Origin: Desulfovibrio inopinatus DSM 10711 | GTDB taxonomy: Bacteria > Desulfobacterota > Desulfovibrionia > Desulfovibrionales > Desulfovibrionaceae | DNA: 64,000 nucleotides | Assembly (NCBI RefSeq): GCF_000429305.1 | Contig: NZ_KE386878.1 | Coordinates: 62,001-126,000, forward strand | Direction: 5' to 3' | Part shown: piece by piece, positions 45,737 through 53,973 of the stretch | How positions within the stretch are numbered: the first letter of the stretch is position 1 | Layout of the letters: the number at the start of each line of letters is the position of its first letter | Program-made: the position numbers and the translations under genes | The notes under the pieces: generated by a model | Told to the model about the DNA's origin: nothing | What the model saw: the letters and a program-made list of their open reading frames with translations, nothing else | Databases searched by the model: none

Positions 45737-48106
45737 TCATGTGTGTTTGGGACGAGCTTTTTTTCGATTAATGTTCGTCATCGTTTCAAAGAGTTGCTGA
45801 ACATTGACGGGTTTCGCAATATAACCATCCATGCCAGAGTTGAGCATGTATTCTTCATCCTTTGCCATGGCATATGCCGTCATGGCGACAATGGGAACGT
45901 GGGATACATGGCTGTATTTGGGATTGGATCGGATATGTCGGGTCGCTTCGAGTCCATCCATGACAGGCATCTGTACATCCATGAGGATGATGTCGACAGT
46001 AGTCTGTTGGAGGTGTTGCAAAGCCTCAAGCCCATTGTGTGCCTGGCGTGTCGTGAATCCTTTATTTTCGAGAAGGTCCAAGATGAACATGCGGTTATGT
46101 TCATCATCCTCGACGACCAAAATAGAAACTGGAGATGGTTGGAGTACAGGAGGAGAGAGCGCGGGGGAGGGTGTTGAACACACTTCTGTTTGGGGAGGAG
46201 ATGTGAATGGGATATTAATATAGATGGTTGTTCCAACTCCTGGTTCATTCGAGATAGTGAGTGTTCCATCTAATAACTGGACAAGTTTTTTGGTAATGGA
46301 CAAGCCGAGTCCTGCGCCTTGGTAGGCGCGTTTAAAGCTTGTCTCAGCTTGGTTGAATGCATCGAAGATACGAGAAATATCAGCGTCATCAATGCCAATA
46401 CCGGTATCACGTACTGTGAAGAGTAATCGAATTTGTTCGCCTTTTGCTGCGAGCTCCTGAACGGTGATATATACGCTCCCTGTATCGGTGAATTTGACGG
46501 CATTCCCCACGAGGTTGTTTAATATTTGTTGTAAGCGGATAGGATCACCGTACAAGACGACGGGTACTTCCGGAGCAGCTGAGATGGAAAATCCAATCTG
46601 TTTGTTTTGAGCGATGGGTTCGAAAATTTGGGAAACGGCGTCGAGAACAGTATCAAGTCGAAATGATTCATGTGTTATATTCATTTTGCCCGCTTCGACA
46701 CGCGATAGATCAAGTATATCTCCTAAAAGCCGAGTGAGTCGATTGCATGAGTCGAGGGCTGTTTCTGTGTACAAACGTTGCTTGTCGGTACAGGCAACAT
46801 TTTGCAGTAATTGGAGCATGCCCATAACTCCGTTGAGCGGAGTGCGGATTTCATGACTCATATTGGCGAGAAAGACGGATTTTGCTTTATTCGCACTCTC
46901 TGCAGCTTGTTTCGCCTCCAAAAGCTCGGCGTGGATTATATGCATTTGCGTTAAATCTACATCAATGCAGAACATTTCCTGTGTTCCATCGGCAGAAATA
47001 AACATAGCATGAGAAGAATAGACATGGATGGGAGAGCGGTCTTTTCGACAGAGCACCAATTCTCCCGCAAGAATTGGGATACCGTTTTCCATCCAGTTGG
47101 AGATTGCATTTTTGACATCATCCCGCATGGGGTCTGGGATAATAAGATCTTCAAGTTGCCGTCCTAATGCCTCTTCTTTCGAAAAGCCGTACAATACTTC
47201 GCTGGCCTTGTTCCAGAACGTAACACGTCGATTGACGTCATATCCCTGAACTGCGACGAGTTCTACATTTTCGACCAGTGCACGAAAACGGCTTTCACTT
47301 TCCTTGAGTGCCTGTTCGGCTTCATTTCGTTCTGAAATATCTTCCAACGTCGCAATAACTTCAGTTGGAAGATGCTCCGTAGACACGGGATTGAGCACGA
47401 CCCGGAGAAATGTGGTTTTGTTGCCTGTGATCGATGTATAAGTACCTTCATACGAAATATGTTGACCAGCGAGAGCCTTTTGCAGCGTTTCGCGTATTGG
47501 GTGACTACTTCTTTGCAGTCCATCAAAACCGATAAGTTTATCCCGGGATGAGCCCATGAGTTCAATGAATCGTTCGTTGCAATCACGAATAATACCTTCA
47601 GGTGAAAAATGGACCATACCCAAAGGAGATTTTTCAAAGATAATACGATGGCGACGTCCACTGTCGGTTAACTTATCCTGCGCACGTTTGTACTGCGTGA
47701 TATCTTCGAAGAGTGCCACAATGTGTTGAGGAGAATCGTTTCCGTGCAGAATTTGTGGCGTAGCGCTGAATGATATCCAGCAAAATTTTTTTGTTTGAGT
47801 ATTATGGAAGTGTATGACTTGGTTATGAATTGCCTCTCCTCTTTGTAGTGTCTCTATACATGCATTCATACAGGGGTAATATGCGATATAGTTCTCATTC
47901 TCCAATTGTTGAAAGAGATCATGAAGAGTCCTGCCAAGCATTGTTTCACATGAGCGATCAAAGAGTTTCTCGGCAGCAGGATTGGCTTCCGTTACTCGTC
48001 CGTTGTTATCAAGGAACAGAATGCCATGATGCATGGAAAGAAAAAGATGACGTAATTTTTCGAGTTCTCTATGTACAGGCTCTTCATCAGGATATTTATG
48101 AAGCAT
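45737..48106 (-). CDS. Cytoplasmic hybrid histidine kinase with three PAS domains
   Basis: 789 residues from the ATG at 48106, chosen for GGTGA five nt upstream; in-frame starts at 48139 and 48217 have no ribosome site. No membrane segment. Three PAS domains (about 15-130, 145-260, 275-390), HisKA with [14 protein letters not shown] (His near 417), HATPase_c ([15 protein letters not shown]) and a C-terminal receiver with VEDDE and LMDVQMPVMDG. PAS sensing of redox, oxygen or small molecules is usual; no heme- or flavin-specific motif is evident. It lies upstream of the other hybrid kinase with a 178-nt gap. Confidence 0.9.
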   Translation of the reverse strand: MLHKYPDEEPVHRELEKLRHLFLSMHHGILFLDNNGRVTEANPAAEKLFDRSCETMLGRTLHDLFQQLENENYIAYYPCMNACIETLQRGEAIHNQVIHFHNTQTKKFCWISFSATPQILHGNDSPQHIVALFEDITQYKRAQDKLTDSGRRHRIIFEKSPLGMVHFSPEGIIRDCNERFIELMGSSRDKLIGFDGLQRSSHPIRETLQKALAGQHISYEGTYTSITGNKTTFLRVVLNPVSTEHLPTEVIATLEDISERNEAEQALKESESRFRALVENVELVAVQGYDVNRRVTFWNKASEVLYGFSKEEALGRQLEDLIIPDPMRDDVKNAISNWMENGIPILAGELVLCRKDRSPIHVYSSHAMFISADGTQEMFCIDVDLTQMHIIHAELLEAKQAAESANKAKSVFLANMSHEIRTPLNGVMGMLQLLQNVACTDKQRLYTETALDSCNRLTRLLGDILDLSRVEAGKMNITHESFRLDTVLDAVSQIFEPIAQNKQIGFSISAAPEVPVVLYGDPIRLQQILNNLVGNAVKFTDTGSVYITVQELAAKGEQIRLLFTVRDTGIGIDDADISRIFDAFNQAETSFKRAYQGAGLGLSITKKLVQLLDGTLTISNEPGVGTTIYINIPFTSPPQTEVCSTPSPALSPPVLQPSPVSILVVEDDEHNRMFILDLLENKGFTTRQAHNGLEALQHLQQTTVDIILMDVQMPVMDGLEATRHIRSNPKYSHVSHVPIVAMTAYAMAKDEEYMLNSGMDGYIAKPVNVQQLFETMTNINRKKARPKHT

Positions 48107-48807
48107 AGCGATCACCACAGGCTCGGTTGCAATGTCCATCGATATGAGTGGAATTTGAAACAGGTATGATCGTAAGGGAACGTTGAGTATGACTGAGCTG
48201 TATATCTCGTATTGCATTTTTGTAATGTGAATACGACATGTGACAACATGGAGTGTTTGTGGATTGAAAATGAAATCGACAAACGTATGTTTGAGAAGAG
48301 TGCGAGGATGTTGTGAACAAAATTATACGATAGGCATAACTGCTAAGAAAAGAATCAAGCCTTTCTGATTGAGGAGAAAGGTTGAGGGCTGGAGTGCGCT
48401 CACGACGAGACAGGCAAAATTCAGCATGTTGGTGCATTGCGTAGTCTCTACCATAATTTGATTGATCAGCCAATACAATCATAATGCATCTCCCACCTCA
48501 CGATGCTATCGTGCGTGATGGGGGGACACAGAGCACAGCTTCGTACGGAGAATCTCTCTGCTGCACCCTCGCCAACATCATAGGCATGATGTAGAGTTGT
48601 ATTGGCTCAAGCTCATGGAAGATTACGATCAAAAATGCAGTTGATATTTTATTAAAAAGTCATGATATCGTGTTTATTCATGTATTTATCAAAGAACAGG
48701 GCAAAGCGTTGCTTGCCAGGGTCTCAAGACGGTTGTAAGGGAAGCGGCCTGAGCCTGTAGAGTAGAGCAGATGGTACACAAGTCACACGTAAAGTAGGTT
48801 GAATTCT
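48107..48807. other. Long intergenic region with hairpin-rich patch
   Basis: About 700 bp between divergent genes, AT-rich at the left. An 11-bp inverted repeat, AGCCAATACAA (48469-48479) and TTGTATTGGCT (48597-48607), encloses a more GC-rich patch with smaller dyads (CACGATGCTATCGTG; CATCATAGGCATGATG). No protein-coding frame is supported. It could be an RNA gene or a decayed small mobile repeat. Confidence 0.4.
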
Positions 48808-49572
48808 ATGGAGTTAAAGAAGCATGAATTGCAGGAAGCCCTTGATCTGGCGCTATGGGCCGGGGAACTTATGTTCCGTTCAGGAGCAGAGATAGACAAG
48901 GTAAACCGGGCTATTACGAGCATGCTCACCGGCACGGGATGCGATAATGTCAGTACGCTTGTAGCTCATAATGCGCTGATGGTGACGATTTCACGAGCAG
49001 GAGAGTGTCAAACGAAAGTTCGTCCAATACATAGCTTGGGTGTTGATTTCACAAAGCTGTCGGAACTCTTTGATTTGGCCATGGAGGTACAGCAGTCAGG
49101 CTATGATTCCGTCGTTATTCGACGTCGTTTGACACGTATTCAAAACGCTCGCCCAATTTTTTCCATGACGAGTACATCGGTGGCTGTCAGTATTGCCTGT
49201 GGGGCTTTTGCCGTCATTTTTGGGGGGCATGCTCCAGAATTTTTCGCGACGGCGGCCTCGACATTCTTAGGGGCGATGGTTCGATTCTCCCTGGCTAAGA
49301 TGCGTTTCAACGTCTTTATTGTTTTTGCGGCAAGTGCGTTTGTTGCAACGTTAGCGGCAATGCTGTGTTCTGGCTTTGTACTCAAGCCCAATGTAGTTCA
49401 ATCGGCAGCTGTATTGTATCTCATCCCCGGAGTGCCGTTGATTGATTCCGTTGAAGATCTCATTCGAGGATACGTTACTGTCGGCTTGACGAGAGGCGTT
49501 ATGGGATTGCTTATGATATTGTTTTTGGCGTCAGGTATGTATTTGGCGTTGAGTCTTCGGAGTGTGTTCTAA
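48808..49572 (+). CDS. Threonine/serine exporter, large subunit (ThrE N-terminal-type, DUF1212)
   Basis: 254 residues from the ATG at 48808. A soluble N-terminal half with LALWAGELMFRSGAEIDKV and the YDSVVIRRRLTRI segment is followed by about five membrane helices (from about residue 120) with YLIPGVPLIDSVEDLIRG. This corresponds to the N-terminal part of ThrE/YjjP. It overlaps the next gene by one base, and together the two make up a full ThrE. Export of threonine or serine is known for the family, although some YjjP/YjjB pairs move other acids such as succinate. Confidence 0.88.
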   Translation: MELKKHELQEALDLALWAGELMFRSGAEIDKVNRAITSMLTGTGCDNVSTLVAHNALMVTISRAGECQTKVRPIHSLGVDFTKLSELFDLAMEVQQSGYDSVVIRRRLTRIQNARPIFSMTSTSVAVSIACGAFAVIFGGHAPEFFATAASTFLGAMVRFSLAKMRFNVFIVFAASAFVATLAAMLCSGFVLKPNVVQSAAVLYLIPGVPLIDSVEDLIRGYVTVGLTRGVMGLLMILFLASGMYLALSLRSVF

Positions 49573-50036
49573 TGGAAGACTTTTTATTGAATCTGGCGGT
49601 AAAGCTGGTTTTCGGGGCCATTGCATCGATAGGGTTCGCTATTTTGTTCAATGTCCCCGTATATCGTTTGTGGTTATGCGGATTTTGCGGTGCGCTGGGG
49701 ATTGGCCTGAGGACGTGTGGTTTGGCTGCAGGGGGTTCTTTGGAAATGTCGACGCTCTTTGGTTCTCTTGCTGTTGGGTTTGCCGCATATGCTTTTCATA
49801 AGCGCCTCAGCATGCCGACGCATATTATTTCCATCCCTGGAACGATCAATATGGTGCCGGGCGTGTTGGCCTTTAAAGCCATGACTGGATTTATGCAGTT
49901 CGCAACAACTCACGACCCGATTGTATTTTTAGAGGCCTCCCATCATTTCCTTGAAATGGCATATGTTGTCCTTGCTATCTCATTCGGATTGGTTTTGCCG
50001 AGCTTGTGCTTTCGCATTGAGAAACGAACGTTGTAA
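49572..50036 (+). CDS. Threonine/serine exporter, small subunit (ThrE C-terminal-type, DUF3815)
   Basis: 154 residues, ATG overlapping the previous TAA. About four to five membrane helices with THIISIPGTINMVPGVLAFK, typical of ThrE_2/YjjB. Works with the preceding subunit. Its last 62 nt overlap a gltS fragment on the other strand. Confidence 0.88.
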   Translation: MEDFLLNLAVKLVFGAIASIGFAILFNVPVYRLWLCGFCGALGIGLRTCGLAAGGSLEMSTLFGSLAVGFAAYAFHKRLSMPTHIISIPGTINMVPGVLAFKAMTGFMQFATTHDPIVFLEASHHFLEMAYVVLAISFGLVLPSLCFRIEKRTL

Positions 50037-50337
50037 TGAGGGCGTTTTTTTCCAAAACGCACATCACAAAAAAAGAAATAATCATTGCGTTGGCGACATC
50101 AATAAAAAATGAACAGACCAGAGGGACAACAATAAATGCTTTGTGGGCTGCTCCGTAGCGTTCTGTTACGGCAGTCATGTTGGCAATAGCAGTTGGCGTG
50201 GACCCCATGGAGATACCGCCAAACCCGGCACAGATGACGGCAGCTTCATAATCTTTTCCCATGATCTTGAAAATAATAAATGCTGTGAAGACCACACTCA
50301 GGGGGCGGACCTTTGAGAATGACAGACTACGGGTAAA
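49975..50337 (-). pseudogene. gltS: Truncated sodium/glutamate symporter GltS (C-terminal fragment)
   Basis: The minus strand encodes only the last quarter of GltS. Recognisable parts are MGKDYEAAVICAGFGGISMG, STPTAIANMTAVTERYG and KAFIVVPLVCSFFIDVANA. The frame is open for about ten codons before this and then meets a stop (TGA near 50361). The N-terminal helices are absent, so the gene is broken. A deletion or recombination must have removed about 1 kb between here and the tRNA genes. Confidence 0.8.
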
Positions 50338-50400
50338 AATGCTGTGCGGATAAGAAGATAATCATGTCGGAAAAGCGGTTTCCAGGCCCATCTTTGAAGT

Positions 50401-50458
50401 AGAACCAACCAACCTGGAACCGTAGAACCAACAAACCAGTTGAGGCTAGAACCCAACA
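50401..50458 (+). repeat. Three TAGAACC(C)AAC direct repeats at 23-24 bp spacing
   Basis: TAGAACCAAC at 50401-50410 and 50424-50433, and TAGAACCCAAC at 50448-50458. They lie between the truncated gltS and the terminator of the tRNA-Gln/Glu unit. They could be integrase arm-type sites or a decayed repeat. Confidence 0.5.
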
Positions 50459-50490
50459 AAAAAGCCCCGAAAGCGGCAACTTTCAGGGCG
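50459..50490 (-). terminator. Terminator of the tRNA-Gln/tRNA-Glu unit
   Basis: On the minus strand GCCCTGAAAG pairs with CTTTCGGGGC (one mismatch) and is followed by six T. Confidence 0.85.
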
Positions 50491-50560
50491 TAAATATATT
50501 AACTGGGCATTCTCTGTTCCCAGTAAACATAGTTAGCAACTTCTAACTATGCAAAATCTT

Positions 50561-50638
50561 TGGCGTCCCCAAGGGGATTTGAACCCCTGTCGCCTGCGTG
50601 AAAGGCAGGTGTCCTGGACCAGGCTAGACGATGGGGAC
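50561..50638 (-). tRNA. tRNA-Glu (anticodon UUC)
   Basis: 78 nt with encoded CCA. Acceptor stem GTCCCCA/TGGGGAC, discriminator G, anticodon stem CCTGC/GCAGG with loop CTTTCAC, T-arm GGGGTTCAAATCCCC. Second gene of a two-tRNA transcript. Confidence 0.95.
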
Positions 50639-50648
50639 GCATATTTTA

Positions 50649-50722
50649 TGGCTGGGGGACAAGGATTCGAACCTTGGTTGACGGAGTCAGAGTCCGTAGT
50701 CCTGCCGCTAGACGATCCCCCA
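50649..50722 (-). tRNA. tRNA-Gln (anticodon CUG)
   Basis: 74 nt with encoded CCA. Acceptor TGGGGGA/TCCCCCA with the unusual 5' U typical of glutamine tRNA, anticodon stem ACGGA/TCCGT with loop CTCTGAC, T-arm AAGGTTCGAATCCTT. It lies 10 nt upstream of tRNA-Glu on the same transcript. Confidence 0.95.
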
Positions 50723-50743
50723 GTGATTCGTAGCGAGGAAGTG

Positions 50744-50772
50744 CTTTTATTCTTTTGGCTCTGCGTTGTCAA
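50744..50772 (-). promoter_or_regulatory. Sigma-70 promoter of the tRNA-Gln/Glu unit
   Basis: On the minus strand a perfect -35 TTGACA (50767-50772), a 17-bp spacer and TAAAAG (50744-50749). Transcription would begin about 15 nt before tRNA-Gln. Confidence 0.7.
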
Positions 50773-50977
50773 GATCAAAATTGAACTTTTTACGTTTTTT
50801 GTGAGCCATTCCCTCGTCACGTAAAGGAAGGGCTAGATAGCTTGAAATGGTATGGTTGGCAAGTAAAAAAAACGATTTTTTCAAAAAAATGTGGGAGTGT
50901 TGTTTGGTGCATTGGTCGTGCTATGTCTTGAGTTGGAAACAACACTTTTCGCTGAATGTTTGGTATGTTGGAAAACG
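50773..50977. other. Intergenic region upstream of the tRNA promoter
   Basis: Between the tRNA promoter and the terminator of the Rho_N-like gene. AT-rich (TTTTTTACGTTTTTT, runs of A), probably an UP-like region for the tRNA promoter. No gene seen. Confidence 0.4.
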
Positions 50978-51012
50978 AAAAGGCCGAAGATGGCGTGCAT
51001 CCCCGGCCTTTT
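50978..51012. terminator. Bidirectional terminator after the Rho_N-like gene
   Basis: AAAAGGCCG and CGGCCTTTT form a 9-bp stem, with an inner GATG/CATC helix. It lies 22 nt after the minus-strand stop at 51034. Confidence 0.8.
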
Positions 51013-51033
51013 CCTTCACGAGGTGAAGTACGT

Positions 51034-51387
51034 TTAGGAAGCGCGCGCCAAGCGGCGAGTGCGCTTTTTGATCTTGTTGATCTTGCGGCGAATGATTTCG
51101 CGATCCTTGCGCGGGGTTTCTTTGGACAGACCGGCTTTGTCTTCACGGAGTGCCTTCAGCGACGCTTTGAGGCTGAGGATCTGTTTCTTATATGGGGAAA
51201 CAGCGCCTTCTTCATCGACAATTCCGAACAGTTCCTTGATGGTAGCGACGAGCTGGTCTTTGTCCATGCCCGAGGCACCGGTGATCTGCGGAATTTTTTC
51301 GATGACGAGTTCGCGCAGTTCTTTGGCGGTCATTTTGTCCAGGGGTTTCTTCAAATTCAGTTGCTCAAGCGTAATTTCTTCGCTCAT
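51034..51387 (-). CDS. Small protein with Rho N-terminal-like (SAP-type) domain
   Basis: 117 residues from the ATG at 51387, with TTGGAGGAA upstream. Residues about 17-55 (LDKMTAKELRELVIEK, GASGMDKDQLVATIKELFGI) match the Rho_N helix-extended-loop-helix nucleic-acid-binding fold. The C-terminus is very basic (KDREIIRRKINKIKKRTRR), suggesting RNA or DNA binding. It overlaps the upstream DciA-like gene by 23 nt. Function unknown. Confidence 0.8.
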   Translation of the reverse strand: MSEEITLEQLNLKKPLDKMTAKELRELVIEKIPQITGASGMDKDQLVATIKELFGIVDEEGAVSPYKKQILSLKASLKALREDKAGLSKETPRKDREIIRRKINKIKKRTRRLARAS

Positions 51388-51868
51388 GGGTTCCTCCAAA
51401 AGTGTCTTCCTCAACGGCGTCTTGGGACGCCTCGGCTCGATCATACAGGGCCGCGTATGCAGCGTAACATCGTCCCAAGGCCGAATCAGCTGGAAAACGG
51501 CCAACCAAGTGGCCGAACCCGGTTGGACGAATGGGCCTCGGTTTATGAAATTCTGGTCCTTGGACAGTGATGGCGTCCAAAGGAACTCGACCCTGTAACA
51601 GGTCGAACTTTACTTTGTCAAAGATCTTTTTCTGCAAAAAGCCATTGACGCGGTCCAGGATCTCTGGACCATAATAACTGAGCTCCTGCATGGTCACGGG
51701 ATCCTCGACACCGAGAAGCAACGTTGATTTGCGTGTTCCCAAAGGGCGGGCCATATCAGCCATTGATCCCATGACGCGAGGCCAATTCCGCCAGAGTTCT
51801 GCCAAGCGGAAACGTTCTCGTCCATATTCACCGACACTTTGGAAAATTACTTTTGCCAGTGGCTGCAT
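51365..51868 (-). CDS. DUF721/DciA-family protein
   Basis: 167 residues. The N-terminal half (LAELWRNWPRVMGSMADMARP, STLLLGVEDPVTMQELSYYG, ILDRVNGFL) matches DUF721, the domain of DciA, a bacterial helicase-loading partner of DnaB. The C-terminal half is not conserved in an obvious way. Whether it loads replicative helicase is inference from the family. It overlaps the next gene downstream and lies 6 nt after the shikimate-kinase-like gene. Confidence 0.78.
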   Translation of the reverse strand: MQPLAKVIFQSVGEYGRERFRLAELWRNWPRVMGSMADMARPLGTRKSTLLLGVEDPVTMQELSYYGPEILDRVNGFLQKKIFDKVKFDLLQGRVPLDAITVQGPEFHKPRPIRPTGFGHLVGRFPADSALGRCYAAYAALYDRAEASQDAVEEDTFGGTHERRNYA

Positions 51869-51874
51869 AAATCC

Positions 51875-52414
51875 TCAAAGTCGCATTTTTTCATCGACAT
51901 CCATTGCGATTTCCCCATAGGGCGCGTCGGGACGGAGGATGAAACGGCTTGTTTGCAGACAAAATGGTTCCAGGTCGAGGAGTATTTTCGCCAGGTGTTC
52001 GCGTAAAGCGTCGCGTTCATGTGCAGATTGTTTTGTCTCATCATGCCCGGCCAACAACGTGGAAACATCAGCCATGATATAAAAAACATGTCCACAGTGA
52101 AAAAGCGTTTCACGCACGGTCTCGTCATGCAGGCCGATTGTGGCATCGACTGCTAAGCTCAATCCGGTTGTGCTTGCTGCATTGCGGAGTGCTTCGGGGC
52201 TTTGAATATGGATAAATTCCATATTCAGTCGCTCCGCCGTATCTTTGGCAATTTTCACATACGGGCTTCCCGGCAATCCCAGAAACACTGCATTACTGTT
52301 TTGGGAGGCAAGAGGTGGGGATACCTGTTCGCTTTTTTTGAATGTTACAGTCTTATTAGATTCATTGACATCAAATTTTTTTTTGATGAAATGGCTCGTT
52401 GGAGGTCTCGGCAT
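51875..52414 (-). CDS. Degenerate shikimate-kinase-like protein
   Basis: About 179 residues from the ATG at 52414; a TTG four codons upstream is possible. The fold resembles shikimate kinase: VFLGLPGSPYVKIAKDTAERL corresponds to the P-loop, but the GSGK core is GSPY, so the phosphate-binding Lys is missing. VFYIMADVSTLLAG matches the LID-adjacent strand. Catalysis is unlikely; it may bind a ligand or a protein. The N-terminal 35 residues are low in structure. Confidence 0.6.
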   Translation of the reverse strand: MPRPPTSHFIKKKFDVNESNKTVTFKKSEQVSPPLASQNSNAVFLGLPGSPYVKIAKDTAERLNMEFIHIQSPEALRNAASTTGLSLAVDATIGLHDETVRETLFHCGHVFYIMADVSTLLAGHDETKQSAHERDALREHLAKILLDLEPFCLQTSRFILRPDAPYGEIAMDVDEKMRL

Positions 52415-52535
52415 GGTGTGTTCCAATGTTGCGCCTCATGTCGACTCGGCACGAGGTGTTGTCGCGAAGCGAAAAAAAGCCCGAAACGAAAGGCGCTCAC
52501 CATGGTGTCGTGTTCGAGTCGGGCCGATATTACTC

Positions 52536-52889
52536 TTACTCGTCCGTCATACCAAGAGCGGCCATGAGCTTTTCAGGAGGGCGACGTTCAGGAACAACGT
52601 GGTGTTCCACTTTCCCCTCGTTCCAGTCTTTGCTGACATAGAGCCCGCAAAAGCATGTGCCGTATTCTTCGACATCAGCAGTACGGTAGTTACATGGGCA
52701 AATAATGTCTTTATCGGCCTCATAATTCCCTGAGGCAAGACGGCAAGGGCATACCATGTATCCGTATCGATCTTTGTTGGTCAGTAAGCTATCCATCAGA
52801 GCGAGGGTCATTTTTTCATCAGCATTGAAAAAATATCCTTTCGGTTCCTGGATTTTACGAAGGGTTGTGCGAAGAGTTTGAGCATCCAT
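52536..52889 (-). CDS. Ferredoxin:thioredoxin reductase catalytic subunit (FTRc-like)
   Basis: 117 residues. Carries the conserved cysteine pattern CPCR (47, 49), ICPCNYR (64, 66) and TCFCGLY (79, 81). In FTR these residues hold a [4Fe-4S] cluster and the adjacent redox-active disulfide. The family passes electrons from ferredoxin to thioredoxin one at a time. No variable subunit is adjacent. The next gene upstream, two bases away, encodes a glutaredoxin-like protein that may be its substrate. Confidence 0.92.
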   Translation of the reverse strand: MDAQTLRTTLRKIQEPKGYFFNADEKMTLALMDSLLTNKDRYGYMVCPCRLASGNYEADKDIICPCNYRTADVEEYGTCFCGLYVSKDWNEGKVEHHVVPERRPPEKLMAALGMTDE

Positions 52890-52891
52890 GG

Positions 52892-53143
52892 CTATATATC
52901 CAGCGCTTTCAGCATGTCGTCTTTGTTGAAACCGATGACGACAGTGCCACCGATGATCATCGTCGGAAAGGACAATGCCGGATTCACTTTTTTGATTTCT
53001 TCAATCACGCTTTTACGGTCATCGCCTTTGAGCGTATCGACAAAAACGCAGTCATAATCCACTTTTTTTTCATCAAGAAAACTTTTAGCGTTTTTGCAGT
53101 GAATACATGTGCTTAGTGCGTATACTTTGACATCTTGAGCCAT
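52892..53143 (-). CDS. Glutaredoxin-like protein
   Basis: 83 residues, thioredoxin fold with the active site STCIHC (Cys13, Cys16), the cis-Pro segment LSFPTMIIG and VVIGFNKDDML. In bacteria that often lack glutathione, such small NrdH-like proteins can be reduced by thioredoxin-type reductases. Pairing with the FTR subunit two bases downstream supports that. GGAGAA lies before the start. Confidence 0.9.
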   Translation of the reverse strand: MAQDVKVYALSTCIHCKNAKSFLDEKKVDYDCVFVDTLKGDDRKSVIEEIKKVNPALSFPTMIIGGTVVIGFNKDDMLKALDI

Positions 53144-53169
53144 GCTGCTTCTCCTTTACTATGTCATAA

Positions 53170-53940
53170 TCAAGAAAAAAATGTTCCTCGTGACGAGGAT
53201 GCATTGCGTTTTTCGTAATTCATCCTCTTTTCCAACCTGTAGGTCAAGGCAGAAAAGGGGAAGGTTAAGAGGAGGTAGATGAGGGCCAGCGGAAGGTATG
53301 CTTCAAACGTTTTATAGGTGGTGGCGTTTACTATTTCAGACGCCTTGGTCAGTTCCCGTACAGATATAACAGATAGGAGGGAAGAGTCTTTGATGAGAGA
53401 CACAAATTGACCAGTGACCGGCGGTACTATTCGTCGAAATGCCTGAGGAAAAATGACATGGAGTAACGTCTGATGGTGTGTCATGCCAGTAGACATCGCT
53501 GCTTCCCACTGACCATTATCAATGGATTCAATGCCGGCACGAACCATTTCCGTTATATACGCGCCGGAAAAAATGGCCAGAGTAATCATGCCAATGATAA
53601 AGGGGTTGTCATAGTGCACGACCACTGCCACACAGAAATAAAAAATGTAGATCTGTGTGAGCAGGGGCGTGCCACGAAAAGTTCCTACATAGAGTGATGC
53701 AGCTTCACTGAGCCAGACGTTACGCGAAACACGTGCCAAACCTGCAGAAAGACCGATGGCAAGACCCAAGACAATGGCACCGAAGGATACAAGGATTGTA
53801 TTGATCAATCCTTGGTAATACAATTCACGGTATGCCCATACAGCGCGAAAATCCCAATGATATCGCAATGTGCTGAGCAGTAGAGCGAGAATTACCGTGA
53901 ATGAGCCGATCAAAATGACACGGACTGTAAAGCGACTCAT
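53170..53940 (-). CDS. Polar amino-acid ABC transporter permease
   Basis: 256 residues, about five membrane helices. GTFRGTPLLTQIYIFYF and the EAA loop EAAMSTGMTHHQTLLHVIFPQA identify the HisMQ/GlnP class. It is 33 nt downstream of a matching binding protein. No ATPase gene lies next to it, so it must use an ATPase encoded elsewhere. Confidence 0.92.
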   Translation of the reverse strand: MSRFTVRVILIGSFTVILALLLSTLRYHWDFRAVWAYRELYYQGLINTILVSFGAIVLGLAIGLSAGLARVSRNVWLSEAASLYVGTFRGTPLLTQIYIFYFCVAVVVHYDNPFIIGMITLAIFSGAYITEMVRAGIESIDNGQWEAAMSTGMTHHQTLLHVIFPQAFRRIVPPVTGQFVSLIKDSSLLSVISVRELTKASEIVNATTYKTFEAYLPLALIYLLLTFPFSALTYRLEKRMNYEKRNASSSRGTFFS

Positions 53941-53973
53941 ACGAAGTCTCCCCGCAGTCCGCGCAATATGATT

